The notes below the pieces were generated by a model. It worked only from the letters and a program-made list of their open reading frames with translations, made no database searches and was not told the DNA's origin. Shown one piece after another: positions 1-8,255 of a stretch of DNA of 64,000 bases. Origin of the DNA: CAVYTF01 sp963708205 (GTDB lineage: Bacteria; Bacteroidota; Bacteroidia; Chitinophagales; Chitinophagaceae); NCBI GenBank assembly GCA_963708205.1, contig OY970196.1, positions 2,418,001 to 2,482,000 on the forward strand, written 5' to 3'. A program made the position numbers and the translations under genes. Position 1 is the first letter of the stretch, and each line of letters opens with the position of its first letter.

Positions 1-1
1 G

Positions 2-208
2 CTTGCTTCGGGTGCCAGCTCTGTAGCCCGCAACACCATTGGCTGGACGGTGCTTGGAGGAATGCTTGCTGCAACTGGTTTGGCAATATTTATCGTGCCG
101 GTTTTGTTCTATACGATCTCTAAAATTTCTTATGGAAAAAAGAAATTAGAACAGTTACATGCGGATGCAGAAGCAAGGCAAAAACCTGTTGTTCCGGATA
201 GTGAATAA
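2..208 (+). CDS. RND efflux transporter, C-terminal fragment (AcrB/HAE1 type)
   Basis: The window opens inside this gene and only the last 68 codons are present, ending in TAA at 206-208. The translation reads GASSVARNTIGWTVLGGM, then a hydrophobic stretch with FIVPVLFY. This is the last transmembrane helix of AcrB-like inner-membrane proton antiporters, where a GA(G/S)S..R..IG segment and FxVPV(F/L)(F/Y) are standard. It is followed by a short charged cytoplasmic tail. The family pumps drugs or other small molecules through a MexA-like adaptor and a TolC channel; the substrate cannot be judged from this piece. Its stop codon is directly followed by the stop of the convergent anti-sigma gene, with no base between them. 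Confidence 0.85.
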   Translation, partial: LASGASSVARNTIGWTVLGGMLAATGLAIFIVPVLFYTISKISYGKKKLEQLHADAEARQKPVVPDSE

Positions 209-556
209 TTATTTTTTTTCAATTATTATAATAAAATAAGCGATCAGGCAAACAGCTAAAATCACAATAGTAACAAGTGTGATCCAATGCATGTCAATCT
301 TTCTTTTTCTTTTGTGATATTTTTTTGAAGCAAGGTGTACATGAAGATTTTTATTTAATTGCTTTACATAATCATCTAATTTTTTTTCGTGAGAAAAAGA
401 TTGTAAACCTTCCACGGCATCATTTACAAAATCAGAATCAAGCATAGTTTTTTCTATCTTATGATTTTCTTCTTCTGATAACTTTCCTTTCAGATAATTA
501 ATAAGTTGTTCATTATTCAACTCATTTTCATTTTGTATATTTTCTTCATCATTCAT
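209..556 (-). CDS. small single-pass membrane protein, putative anti-sigma factor
   Basis: This is a 115-residue protein with a hydrophilic N-terminal two thirds, a very basic patch (KKYHKRKRK, about 79-87) and one membrane helix at about 91-112, followed by a three-residue tail. The basic patch before the helix predicts a cytoplasmic N-terminus. Residues 17-51 (QLINYLKGKLSEEE...DAVEGL) resemble the short cytoplasmic head found in many Bacteroidota anti-sigma and TonB-like proteins. The gene starts inside the 3' end of the sigma-factor gene (8-bp overlap), so the two are translationally coupled. That arrangement is the main reason for calling it an anti-sigma factor. No zinc-binding HxxxCxxC motif is visible, so the assignment rests on context. 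Confidence 0.6.
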   Translation of the reverse strand: MNDEENIQNENELNNEQLINYLKGKLSEEENHKIEKTMLDSDFVNDAVEGLQSFSHEKKLDDYVKQLNKNLHVHLASKKYHKRKRKIDMHWITLVTIVILAVCLIAYFIIIIEKK

Positions 557-1118
557 TGGTATTCTTCATTTTCTTTTCTATTAATATTTTTAAATTTCTT
601 TTTCCATTTTGTATTTGACTTTTTACCTGCATCTGCGAAAAGCCTGTGATAGCGCTGATTTCAGCGTAAGATTTTTTTTGAAGATAAAATAATGATACAG
701 CATTTCGCTGCTCATCACTCAACTCGTCAAGCGATGATTCCATAACGTTCAGCCATATTTCTTTTTCTTTTTTTTCCTGTAATAAAATTGTTTCTTCTTT
801 GAAATTTTCATTAAGCTGTACAATATTTTTTTCATGCTTATTGCGCAATTGCATCAAACAATAATTTCGCGCAACCATGTAAAGCCAGCTTTTAAAATAT
901 GCTACTTTATATTTTTCAAGTTCATTTATTGCCTTTAAAAAAATTTGTTGCACGCTGTCTTTTGCCAGCTCTTCATTTTTTAAATACTTCATGCAAACGC
1001 CAAGCAGCAAAAGTGTGTAACGCTGCAACAAAGCTCCAAGCCAGGCATTATCAGTAGTTTCATAATATTTTTCAAGCAATTCTTTATCAGAAAAATATTC
1101 GATTTTTCTACTGTCCAT
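549..1118 (-). CDS. ECF-type RNA polymerase sigma factor
   Basis: The protein has 189 residues, the usual size for an ECF sigma factor. Residues 25-93 form the region 2 bundle, with AKDSVQQIFLKA and FKSWLYMVARN in the positions normally used for core binding and -10 recognition. Residues 130-181 form region 4, where DELSDEQRNAVSLFYLQ is followed by the helix-turn-helix YAEISAITGFSQMQVKSQI that contacts the -35 element. It overlaps the downstream putative anti-sigma gene by 8 bp. It would direct RNA polymerase to a small regulon, probably including itself. The inducing signal cannot be read from the sequence. Confidence 0.9.
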   Translation of the reverse strand: MDSRKIEYFSDKELLEKYYETTDNAWLGALLQRYTLLLLGVCMKYLKNEELAKDSVQQIFLKAINELEKYKVAYFKSWLYMVARNYCLMQLRNKHEKNIVQLNENFKEETILLQEKKEKEIWLNVMESSLDELSDEQRNAVSLFYLQKKSYAEISAITGFSQMQVKSQIQNGKRNLKILIEKKMKNTNE

Positions 1119-1192
1119 AATTTTTCATAACCTTTTTTTTAAAGATGCTTTTATAAACTAATTCCATATTTTCATTATCAAATTTATTGATT

Positions 1193-1948
1193 TTGCAGTA
1201 CGTTAGTTGCATTGTTGCCTGTTGTCCGCTTCGCAAAGAAGCATCTCATAAAAGTGAAATGGTAAGCCAGTTGCTCTTTTGTGAAACTGCAGAAATAATC
1301 GAATCCGGTAAAGATTTTTTTAAAGTGAAATGTTTGGATGATGCTTATGAAGGCTTCGTGCAAAGCAACCAGGTAACTTTTATTGATAATGATTTTGCAA
1401 TGAGAAAGCCTGTAAATTATTCTGATGAAAACGATCAGGTTGCTTTAATAAATGGAAGTGAAATGCGCCTTTCGCTTTGCACACCGATGTACGAAAATTG
1501 CTTTGTTGGAAAATATAAAATTGAATTTCCAGCTTTAAATAAAACCAGAATTGATGATAAAAATTTTGATGAGATAGAAATAAAAAGAATTACAAACAAA
1601 TTTTTAAACACATCTTATTTATGGGGCGGAAGAAGTTCATTCGGTATGGATTGCAGCGGTTTTACGCAACAGGTTTTTAAAATGTTTGGAAAGAAATTGT
1701 TGCGAGATGCTTACCAGCAGGCACTTCAGGGCAAATCTGTAAATTCGTTAGAAGAAACTATCTGTGGTGATATTGCTTTTTTTGATAATGATGAAGAACG
1801 AATTGTTCATACCGGAATTGTTCTCGATCAGAACAAAATTATTCATTGCTCAGGCAAAGTCAGAATTGATGAGATTGATGTGAAAGGCATTATAAGCTTA
1901 GATGACGGGCAACGCACACATCATTTAAAAATTATAAAACGGCTTTGA
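1193..1948 (+). CDS. NlpC/P60 family cysteine peptidase with N-terminal SH3-like domain
   Basis: Residues 1-65 look like a bacterial SH3 domain (PLRKEASHKSEMVSQLLF, then FFKVK), and residues 135-230 are an NlpC/P60 domain. The catalytic Cys is in MDCSGF (about C154), the first His in VHTGI (about H206) and the third polar residue in IIHCSG (about H218). The family cleaves gamma-D-glutamyl bonds in peptidoglycan stem peptides. There is no ATG near the start. TTG at 1193 gives an N-terminus of the form MQYV; a second in-frame TTG lies at 1187. No signal peptide is apparent, so it may act on cytoplasmic or recycled peptides. It is divergent from the sigma-factor gene. Confidence 0.85.
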   Translation: MQYVSCIVACCPLRKEASHKSEMVSQLLFCETAEIIESGKDFFKVKCLDDAYEGFVQSNQVTFIDNDFAMRKPVNYSDENDQVALINGSEMRLSLCTPMYENCFVGKYKIEFPALNKTRIDDKNFDEIEIKRITNKFLNTSYLWGGRSSFGMDCSGFTQQVFKMFGKKLLRDAYQQALQGKSVNSLEETICGDIAFFDNDEERIVHTGIVLDQNKIIHCSGKVRIDEIDVKGIISLDDGQRTHHLKIIKRL

Positions 1949-1979
1949 AATTCTATCTCTATAAATAAAATTCTTTAAA

Positions 1980-3632
1980 CTATTTATACAACTGTTCGTA
2001 ATATTCGTGAGCCATTCGGTTGCTGTCAAATTGAAAACGAACATCCCGCATTCCATTTTTCATTACCTGCCTCCATGTATCATAGTTTTCATAGTACAAA
2101 GGAATAATTTCTTTTTCTAAAATGTCATAAATTTCATCAAGATCATAACTGTCTTGTTCATGCACGGTCATGTTTGCATAGTCGGCCATTTTTACCACAA
2201 AGCCGTTATGTCCATGATTGATAAATTCAGGTATCCATCCATCATCGGTAGAAAAATTTACAGCGCCATTCATTGCTGCAGTCATGCCACTTGTTCCTGA
2301 AGCTTCACGCGGTACGCGTGGATTATTAAGCCAAACATCTGCAGCTTGTTTTAATCTTTTGCTTAATGTCAATTCATACCCGATAACAACGGCCATGTTT
2401 TTATATCCTTTGCTTATTTGCACAAGATTGTTGAATTGTGATATCGCCGGATAATCAAACGGGTAGGGCTTTCCAGCCCAAATAAATTGTATAGGATATT
2501 TTTTATTCGTCATCAATTTATTAAATCTTTCCTTGTCTTCAGTTAAAAAATCTGCACGTTTATAACCTGCAAATCTTCTTGCCCAAACGACCGTTAAAAC
2601 ATCTTTGTTATACATTTTTCCTGTTTGGTCTGCGACAATTTCAAAGGCTCTTTTCTTCAAATGTTTCTTTCTATCATCAAAGCTCCATTCATTACCTTCT
2701 TCCATAAATTTATACAACTGTTTGTCTGCCCAATACGTCCAGTTTTGTGCGTTCGTTATAGAAATAATCGGGCAAATATTTTCATATTTACTCCACATCT
2801 CTCGCGATACTTTTCCATGCAATTGCGATACACCATTCGCAAGTCTTGCAAAGCGAAGTGCAGCCAATGAGTGATTGAAACTATTGTCATAATTCCCTGT
2901 TATTCTTTTTACTTCATCTACATTCATTCCACAGAAATAACTCATTTTTTCACAGAGAAAAATATCATGTTTTTCATTGCCGGCTTCTTCCGGAGTATGC
3001 GTTGTAAACACCAAAAGCTCTTTCAATTTTTCAAGACTATTAAATTTATTCAATAGGTAAAATGCAGCCGATAAACCATGTGCTTCATTCAGATGATAAC
3101 GCTCCGGTGCGAAGTTTAATTCATCAACAAGTTTAGCACCTCCAACGCCAAGTAAAATAAATTGCGCAAGTTTAGTGGCAACATTCGCATCATATAATCT
3201 GTGAGAAATTGTTTGAGAAACATAATCGTTCTCAGGTAAATCTGTTGTCAATAAAAATAATGGCGCACTCTTAAAAGTTTCAGGATTTAAATACATTGCC
3301 TTCACCCAAACCGGCGAATCATGTATCATTATTTGAAATTTAATTCCGGTGTCTTCAAGAAAACTATATATCTTTTCCATCCAGGTTACCTGCAAGGTTT
3401 GGTCAGGATTTCTTGCCTGATCATAATAACCGTTTTTCCACAAAATGCCTATGCCTATTAGGTTTTGACGAAGCTCATATGCGCTGCGCAAATGAGAACC
3501 GGCTAAAAATCCAAGACCGCCGCTGTATATTTTTAAGGGTTGATGTATTGCAAACTCCATCGAGAAATAAGCCACTCTTTTCGAATATTGCTCTGTCGGT
3601 TGATATGGAACTTCGTAATTTCTAAAATTCAT
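1980..3632 (-). CDS. glgP: short-form alpha-glucan phosphorylase homologue (GT35) lacking the PLP lysine
   Basis: At 550 residues it matches the short GT35 phosphorylases that lack the long animal and E. coli insertions. Recognisable motifs are VAYFSMEFAIH and SGGLGFLAGSH at the N-terminus, HLNEAHG (about 177-183), WARRFAGYKRADF with the phosphate-contacting Arg and Lys, and ADVWLNNPRVPREASGTSGM near 430-450. The family releases glucose 1-phosphate from glycogen or maltodextrins. The oddity is residue 451. Phosphorylases carry the lysine that binds pyridoxal phosphate directly after this GT(S/G)(G/N)M segment, and here the codon is ACT (Thr, 2280-2282). NEAHG also differs from the usual NEGHA. 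The fold is clear, but classical phosphorylase activity is doubtful. The gene stands alone. Confidence 0.85.
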   Translation of the reverse strand: MNFRNYEVPYQPTEQYSKRVAYFSMEFAIHQPLKIYSGGLGFLAGSHLRSAYELRQNLIGIGILWKNGYYDQARNPDQTLQVTWMEKIYSFLEDTGIKFQIMIHDSPVWVKAMYLNPETFKSAPLFLLTTDLPENDYVSQTISHRLYDANVATKLAQFILLGVGGAKLVDELNFAPERYHLNEAHGLSAAFYLLNKFNSLEKLKELLVFTTHTPEEAGNEKHDIFLCEKMSYFCGMNVDEVKRITGNYDNSFNHSLAALRFARLANGVSQLHGKVSREMWSKYENICPIISITNAQNWTYWADKQLYKFMEEGNEWSFDDRKKHLKKRAFEIVADQTGKMYNKDVLTVVWARRFAGYKRADFLTEDKERFNKLMTNKKYPIQFIWAGKPYPFDYPAISQFNNLVQISKGYKNMAVVIGYELTLSKRLKQAADVWLNNPRVPREASGTSGMTAAMNGAVNFSTDDGWIPEFINHGHNGFVVKMADYANMTVHEQDSYDLDEIYDILEKEIIPLYYENYDTWRQVMKNGMRDVRFQFDSNRMAHEYYEQLYK

Positions 3633-3789
3633 AATTAGCTTTGTTTTTTTGAATAAAAAGCGTGCGAATATAATTTGAAAAATCGAGATGTATTTTTTAC
3701 ACGGAATGTTTTAGGAAGAAAAAAGAAATTATAAACGAATTTTAATTTAATGAGAAATGTTAGTTGGTTTAAAAATTTTTATGTAATGT

Positions 3790-4758
3790 TCAATCAGTCT
3801 GTTGTGTTTTTTTAGTTTTTTTTAGTGAGCTGACTTTGCCATAAGTATCATCGAAATAACATTTTATTCCGCGATGATTTCCGCAACTCCCTTCTTCTTT
3901 TATATACACACTTTTGCTTTCAAAACTAAAATCAATAACACATGGATCATCCGGTTGCTGGTAAATTGTTTTGTCTGTTGCAACAGTTTTCATCTCACCT
4001 TTTAATTCTCCATCACATTGACCGCCATCTTTTTCAAAGTGAACAAAGAAAATATAATCACCGCTATTTTTTCCATCACGAATTGAAATAAAATTTTTTT
4101 TATCCTGCGCATAATCTCCCGAGAATTTATTTTTTCTTGGCAAAGTATCTATCGGATTTACAATGTCATCAGCTTTATCCGCATCTTCATTAGAGTCATT
4201 CACAACTAAAATAAATCCATTTGCATCTTTATTAAATGCGTAACCATTCTTTGTATAATAATAATGATTGTCTGTAGTTTTTTCGCGGCTTAATAAAAAA
4301 GTAGGTTCGTTTGTAATGCTTACAGAATGCTTGTATCCGTCATTTTTTTTGTTATTAAATAATTCAAGCGCAGCAATAAATCTATATTTTTTATCAAACA
4401 AAAAAGTTACTAAAGTTGTTTTTTTATTGTGATTGAAATTGATGAGTAAATAAATTTCATTTTGCTTTTCTATTTTGCCAATCGGTTTTATTTCATAATA
4501 ATTATCATTGTTTTCTCCAATCAATTTTGCAAGAATAGTGTCAGGAACAAATTGCGTTAGCACGCTGTAAGACAAAACAGTCGTGTCTTCAATGCTGTGA
4601 TTATTGCTGTCTGCTACAACAAAAGGGGTATTTAATTTTATAAATGAATTAAAAAAATCTTTTGCATTTACAGGTGTGTCGCCCGATAATGAAGGTTTAT
4701 TTTCACCGCAGCTAATAAAAAAAATCATAAATAAAACTCCATAAACCACGCGTAACAT
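3790..4758 (-). CDS. putative lipoprotein of unknown function
   Basis: I do not recognise a family. The protein has 322 residues with a short hydrophobic leader and a lipobox, FFISCGEN, placing the lipidated Cys at residue 17, so it should be a membrane-anchored envelope protein. The rest is polar, rich in Lys, Asp and Asn, with beta-type alternation and an acidic stretch (NDSNEDADKADD, about 188-199). Late cysteines (GGQCDG, DPCVID, GSCGNHRGIKC) might form disulfides in the periplasm. It is divergent from mntH across an 87-bp gap that holds a TACATTTG element on this strand. Confidence 0.7.
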   Translation of the reverse strand: MLRVVYGVLFMIFFISCGENKPSLSGDTPVNAKDFFNSFIKLNTPFVVADSNNHSIEDTTVLSYSVLTQFVPDTILAKLIGENNDNYYEIKPIGKIEKQNEIYLLINFNHNKKTTLVTFLFDKKYRFIAALELFNNKKNDGYKHSVSITNEPTFLLSREKTTDNHYYYTKNGYAFNKDANGFILVVNDSNEDADKADDIVNPIDTLPRKNKFSGDYAQDKKNFISIRDGKNSGDYIFFVHFEKDGGQCDGELKGEMKTVATDKTIYQQPDDPCVIDFSFESKSVYIKEEGSCGNHRGIKCYFDDTYGKVSSLKKTKKTQQTD

Positions 4759-4792
4759 ACTTGAAGTATTTTTGATAAATTTTAAAAAAAGT

Positions 4793-4807
4793 ATTTGCGC
4801 AAATGTA
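4793..4807 (-). promoter_or_regulatory. candidate -7 element overlapping a 12-bp palindrome
   Basis: The divergent gap between the lipoprotein gene and mntH contains the perfect palindrome ATTTGCGCAAAT at 4793-4804. It overlaps TACATTTG, a match to the Bacteroidota -7 consensus TAnnTTTG, read on the minus strand at 4807-4800 towards the lipoprotein gene. Upstream, TTTA stands where TTTG would be expected. A repressor site over a promoter is possible, but short palindromes are common in AT-rich DNA. Confidence 0.35.
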
Positions 4808-4845
4808 AAGGAATATATTTCCGGTAAACTTTTTTTAAGCCACTA

Positions 4846-6723
4846 ATGATCGAACATAATCATACAGAAAATTCTTTAAGTGATGTGCATGAAAGTGTGG
4901 ACGCAACGCATACAAGTAAAGGCTGGCGCAGGTTTTTAGCCTTTGCAGGACCTGCATATTTAATAAGTGTTGGCTATATGGACCCCGGTAATTGGGCAAC
5001 TGATCTGCAAGGTGGTTCGCAATTTGGTTATGCATTAATCTGGGTTTTGCTGATGAGCAATTTGATGGCGCTTCTGTTGCAGAATTTAAGCGCAAGACTT
5101 GGCATTGTAAGAAGACGTGATCTTGCTCAAGCCAACCGCGAAGAGTATCCAAGAGCAGTAAATATTTGTCTGTATGTAATTGCAGAAATTGCTATTGCTG
5201 CCTGCGATCTTGCAGAAGTGCTCGGGCTTGCCATCGGTATTTTTTTGTTAACAGGATTGCCTGTTGTGTATGGTGTAATACTTTCTGTGTTTGATACATT
5301 TTTGTTATTTTATTTACAGAAATTAGGCATTCGTAAAATGGAGGCCTTTATTGTTTCACTTGTTGCGATTATTGGATTGTCTTTTTTTGTAGAAATTTTT
5401 TTTGCACATCCTCAATTTAGTGAGGTGATGGTTGGCTTTATTCCTTCAAAGCTCAATCATGATGCACTGTATATTGCAATCGGAATCATTGGTGCTACAG
5501 TAATGCCGCATAATTTGTATTTACATTCTGCATTGGTGCAAACGAGAAAAATAAAACCCGGAGCGAAAGGGATAAAACAGGCATTGCGTTTTAATTTAAT
5601 TGATACAGGCATCGCACTCAATGGTGCATTTATTGTTAATACAGCTATATTAGTTTTAGCAGGAACGATTTTTTTTAAATCAGGAGAAATTAATATTGCT
5701 AAAATTGAAGATGCCTATAAATTATTACAGCCAATGCTTGGCAATAAACTCGCGCCGGTTTTATTTGCTGTTGCATTAATAGCAGCAGGCCAAAGCTCAA
5801 CAGTGACGGGCACTTTAGCGGGGCAAATTGTTATGGAAGGTTATTTGAGTCTGCGCATAAATCCTTTGCTGCGAAGATTAATTACAAGACTACTTGCTAT
5901 AATTCCTGCAGCGTTAACGGTCATAATTTTTGGCAGTCAAAAGCTTGATTCGTTGCTCGTATTCAGCCAGGTTATTTTGAGTTTGCAATTAGGCTTTGCA
6001 GTAATTCCGCTTATACATTTTGTGAGTGATAAAGAAACAATGGGTGAATTTGTAATAAAAGTTCACATAAAAATTTTAGCGTGGATTGTCGCAGCAATAC
6101 TTATTTATTTAAATGTGCAATTACTCGCACAATCAATAATGAGTTATTGGAATAATGCAGCATTAGTTGTGAAGGTTACCATCATAATTTTTGCAATAAT
6201 TTTTGTTTGGCTTTTTTTAATGATGACGTTTTTGCCCATCCTTAAAAAACGGAAAGAAAAAGCAAACATCAGGTTGCATAGTGAAGAAAGATTGCTTCAA
6301 AATTTATCAGTTCCTGAAACACAAATTATTGCAGTGTCACTTGACTTTTCAACTAATGATGAAAAAATAATTGCTTATGCATTAAGCCAGGGAAAACCAG
6401 ATACAGCTTATGTTTTATTACATGTTGTAGAGACTGTTTCTGCAAAATATTCCGGTGCTTCAGCAGATGATTATGAAACGGAAAAAGATAAGCAGCGTCT
6501 TGAGTTATATGCTTCGCAATTGAGAAATTTACATTACAAAGTTTCGATCTCGCTTGGTTATAAAAATCGTATCAGTGAGATTGTGCGAATAGTAAAAGAA
6601 TCAAAAGCAGATCTGCTTGTACTCGGGGCGCATCATCACAAAGGCATTAAAGATTTTTTCTTTGGTGAAACTGTTGAGCAGGTTCGTCACAAACTTTCAA
6701 TCCCTGTCTTGCTGGTGAATTAA
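4846..6723 (+). CDS. mntH: Nramp-family divalent metal transporter fused to a UspA domain
   Basis: Residues 30-470 form an Nramp proton-coupled manganese/iron importer. The TM1 metal-binding motif DPGNW is at 46-50, and the TM6 motif appears as TVMPHNLYLHSALVQ near 218-232. About eleven hydrophobic helices follow the family pattern. Residues 489-625 are a complete universal stress protein domain, beginning IIAVSLDFS and ending VRHKLSIPVLLVN, with LVLGAHHHKGIKDFFFGE as the nucleotide-loop region. Ordinary MntH proteins end near 410-440 residues, so this is a transporter with a cytoplasmic C-terminal sensor-like domain. The domain might couple uptake to nucleotide or stress status. It is read alone and divergently from the lipoprotein gene. 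Confidence 0.9.
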   Translation: MIEHNHTENSLSDVHESVDATHTSKGWRRFLAFAGPAYLISVGYMDPGNWATDLQGGSQFGYALIWVLLMSNLMALLLQNLSARLGIVRRRDLAQANREEYPRAVNICLYVIAEIAIAACDLAEVLGLAIGIFLLTGLPVVYGVILSVFDTFLLFYLQKLGIRKMEAFIVSLVAIIGLSFFVEIFFAHPQFSEVMVGFIPSKLNHDALYIAIGIIGATVMPHNLYLHSALVQTRKIKPGAKGIKQALRFNLIDTGIALNGAFIVNTAILVLAGTIFFKSGEINIAKIEDAYKLLQPMLGNKLAPVLFAVALIAAGQSSTVTGTLAGQIVMEGYLSLRINPLLRRLITRLLAIIPAALTVIIFGSQKLDSLLVFSQVILSLQLGFAVIPLIHFVSDKETMGEFVIKVHIKILAWIVAAILIYLNVQLLAQSIMSYWNNAALVVKVTIIIFAIIFVWLFLMMTFLPILKKRKEKANIRLHSEERLLQNLSVPETQIIAVSLDFSTNDEKIIAYALSQGKPDTAYVLLHVVETVSAKYSGASADDYETEKDKQRLELYASQLRNLHYKVSISLGYKNRISEIVRIVKESKADLLVLGAHHHKGIKDFFFGETVEQVRHKLSIPVLLVN

Positions 6724-6755
6724 AAACTTGATTACTCTTAGAATATTATTTAAAA

Positions 6756-7241
6756 ATGGAGAAATTTAGTTTGAGAGAAATTAAGAAAAGTGATAATCAA
6801 AAAATTGCTTCGATCATTCGGGAAGTGTTGACTGAATTTAAAGCGAACAAACCCGGAACCGTTTATTTTGATCCCACAACTGATGATCTTTTTTCTTTGT
6901 TCCAAATATCAAATTCAAAATATTTTATTGTTGAAGAAAATGCTGAAATTGTTGGCGGAGCAGGAATTTTTCCAACACCAAATTTACCGGATGGGTGCTG
7001 TGAGCTTGTAAAACTATATTTGCTGAAATCTGCTCGTGGCAAAGGTTTCGGAAAATTATTGATAGAGAAATGTTTTGAAGCTGCAAAAGAATTTTCTTTT
7101 TCATCAATATATCTTGAGTCCATGCCTGAATTAAATATGGCTGTTGGCTTGTACGAAAAATGTGGTTTTAAATATTTACAAAAACCATTAGGAAATTCAG
7201 GACATTTTGGTTGCGGTATCTGGATGCTGAAAGAGTTGTGA
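6756..7241 (+). CDS. GNAT family N-acetyltransferase
   Basis: The protein has 161 residues with the GNAT fold. The acetyl-CoA binding motif A is LYLLKSARGKGFGKLLIEK (about 88-106), containing the R-G-x-G-x-G/A pyrophosphate loop, and it ends with the motif B pattern NMAVGLYEKCGFKYL (about 126-140). It transfers an acetyl group from acetyl-CoA to an amine; the substrate cannot be told. It begins 32 bp after mntH on the same strand and may be co-transcribed. It ends 4 bp before the convergent S66 peptidase gene. Confidence 0.85.
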   Translation: MEKFSLREIKKSDNQKIASIIREVLTEFKANKPGTVYFDPTTDDLFSLFQISNSKYFIVEENAEIVGGAGIFPTPNLPDGCCELVKLYLLKSARGKGFGKLLIEKCFEAAKEFSFSSIYLESMPELNMAVGLYEKCGFKYLQKPLGNSGHFGCGIWMLKEL

Positions 7242-7245
7242 TAAT

Positions 7246-8154
7246 TTATTTGGAAAATATTTCTTTCAATACAACTTCTTCATCAACTTTCAACTCATAT
7301 TCAACTCCAATTTTCAGTGCATAATTTTCTTTCACATGCCCAACAGGAAAACCAAAACAAACAGGATAATCGTATTCTTTTACTTTGTCAAAAATCAAAT
7401 CATATACATTTTGTCCAAAAGGAATTGTTGTGTCTTTCATTTCGGTAAAGCTTCCAACAATCAATGCGCGCAAGCCTTTCAACATTCCTGTACGTTTTAG
7501 TTGCATCATCATTCGGTCAATGTTATAAATATATTCGCCAACATCTTCGATGAATAAAATTTTATTTTCTGTATTGAATGAAGACGATGAACCAATCAAA
7601 TGTGCGATGATCGATAAGTTGCCGCCAAGCAATTTTCCTTTTGCAATTCCTTTTTTATTTAGTGAATTTTTCTCGCAGGAATAAGAAATTTTTTCATCAA
7701 CTAAATTTAGTTTGATAGAATGAATGAATTCATTTTCACCTTTATTAAAAGCATCAGCCATCGGCGAATGCAAAGAAGCAATGTTGAAGTTTGTAAAAAT
7801 ATGTGCCTGCAAAATTGTTACATCACTATAACCAATAATCCATTTTGGATTTTTGACAAAAGAAGAAAAATCAATCTTGTCTATAATTCTGCTCAAGCCA
7901 TAACCACCGCGCGAGCAAAGAATCGCTTTAATATTTTCATCATCAAGCATTGTTTGCAAATCATTCAAACGTTCCTCATCAGTTCCTGAAAAATAGTTGA
8001 ATTGACTACCGATTGTTTTACCAACCTTAACTTTAAAACCCCATTGCTGCAAGGTTTTGATGCATGTTTCAACTTTCTCCAAAAGCATAAAACCTGATGG
8101 ACAAACAATGCCAATGCAATCGCCCTTTTTTAGATATGGAGGAATGGAAATCAT
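7246..8154 (-). CDS. LD-carboxypeptidase, peptidase family S66
   Basis: At 302 residues it matches LdcA-type muramoyl-tetrapeptide carboxypeptidases, which remove the terminal D-Ala from tetrapeptides during cell-wall recycling. Family markers are ILCSRGGYG (about 78-86), IIGYSDVT with the nucleophile Ser110, the IEDVGEYIYNIDRM segment that supplies the Glu, and GFPVGHVKENYAL that supplies the His near the C-terminus. There is no signal peptide, as expected for the cytoplasmic recycling enzyme. It is convergent with the GNAT gene. Confidence 0.9.
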   Translation of the reverse strand: MISIPPYLKKGDCIGIVCPSGFMLLEKVETCIKTLQQWGFKVKVGKTIGSQFNYFSGTDEERLNDLQTMLDDENIKAILCSRGGYGLSRIIDKIDFSSFVKNPKWIIGYSDVTILQAHIFTNFNIASLHSPMADAFNKGENEFIHSIKLNLVDEKISYSCEKNSLNKKGIAKGKLLGGNLSIIAHLIGSSSSFNTENKILFIEDVGEYIYNIDRMMMQLKRTGMLKGLRALIVGSFTEMKDTTIPFGQNVYDLIFDKVKEYDYPVCFGFPVGHVKENYALKIGVEYELKVDEEVVLKEIFSK

Positions 8155-8255
8155 GAAAGCAAGTTAATAAACACTGCGAGCAATTGATGGAATGTTTCAA
8201 AGTTTGTATAGCAACGGAGAAAAATATTTATCTTCATCAAATATCAAAACTTATT

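Noticed and set aside
2218..3056. Plus-strand open frames opposite the phosphorylase gene
   Set aside because: They have no family motifs and mirror the strongly conserved minus-strand gene; the same holds for other antisense frames across the window.
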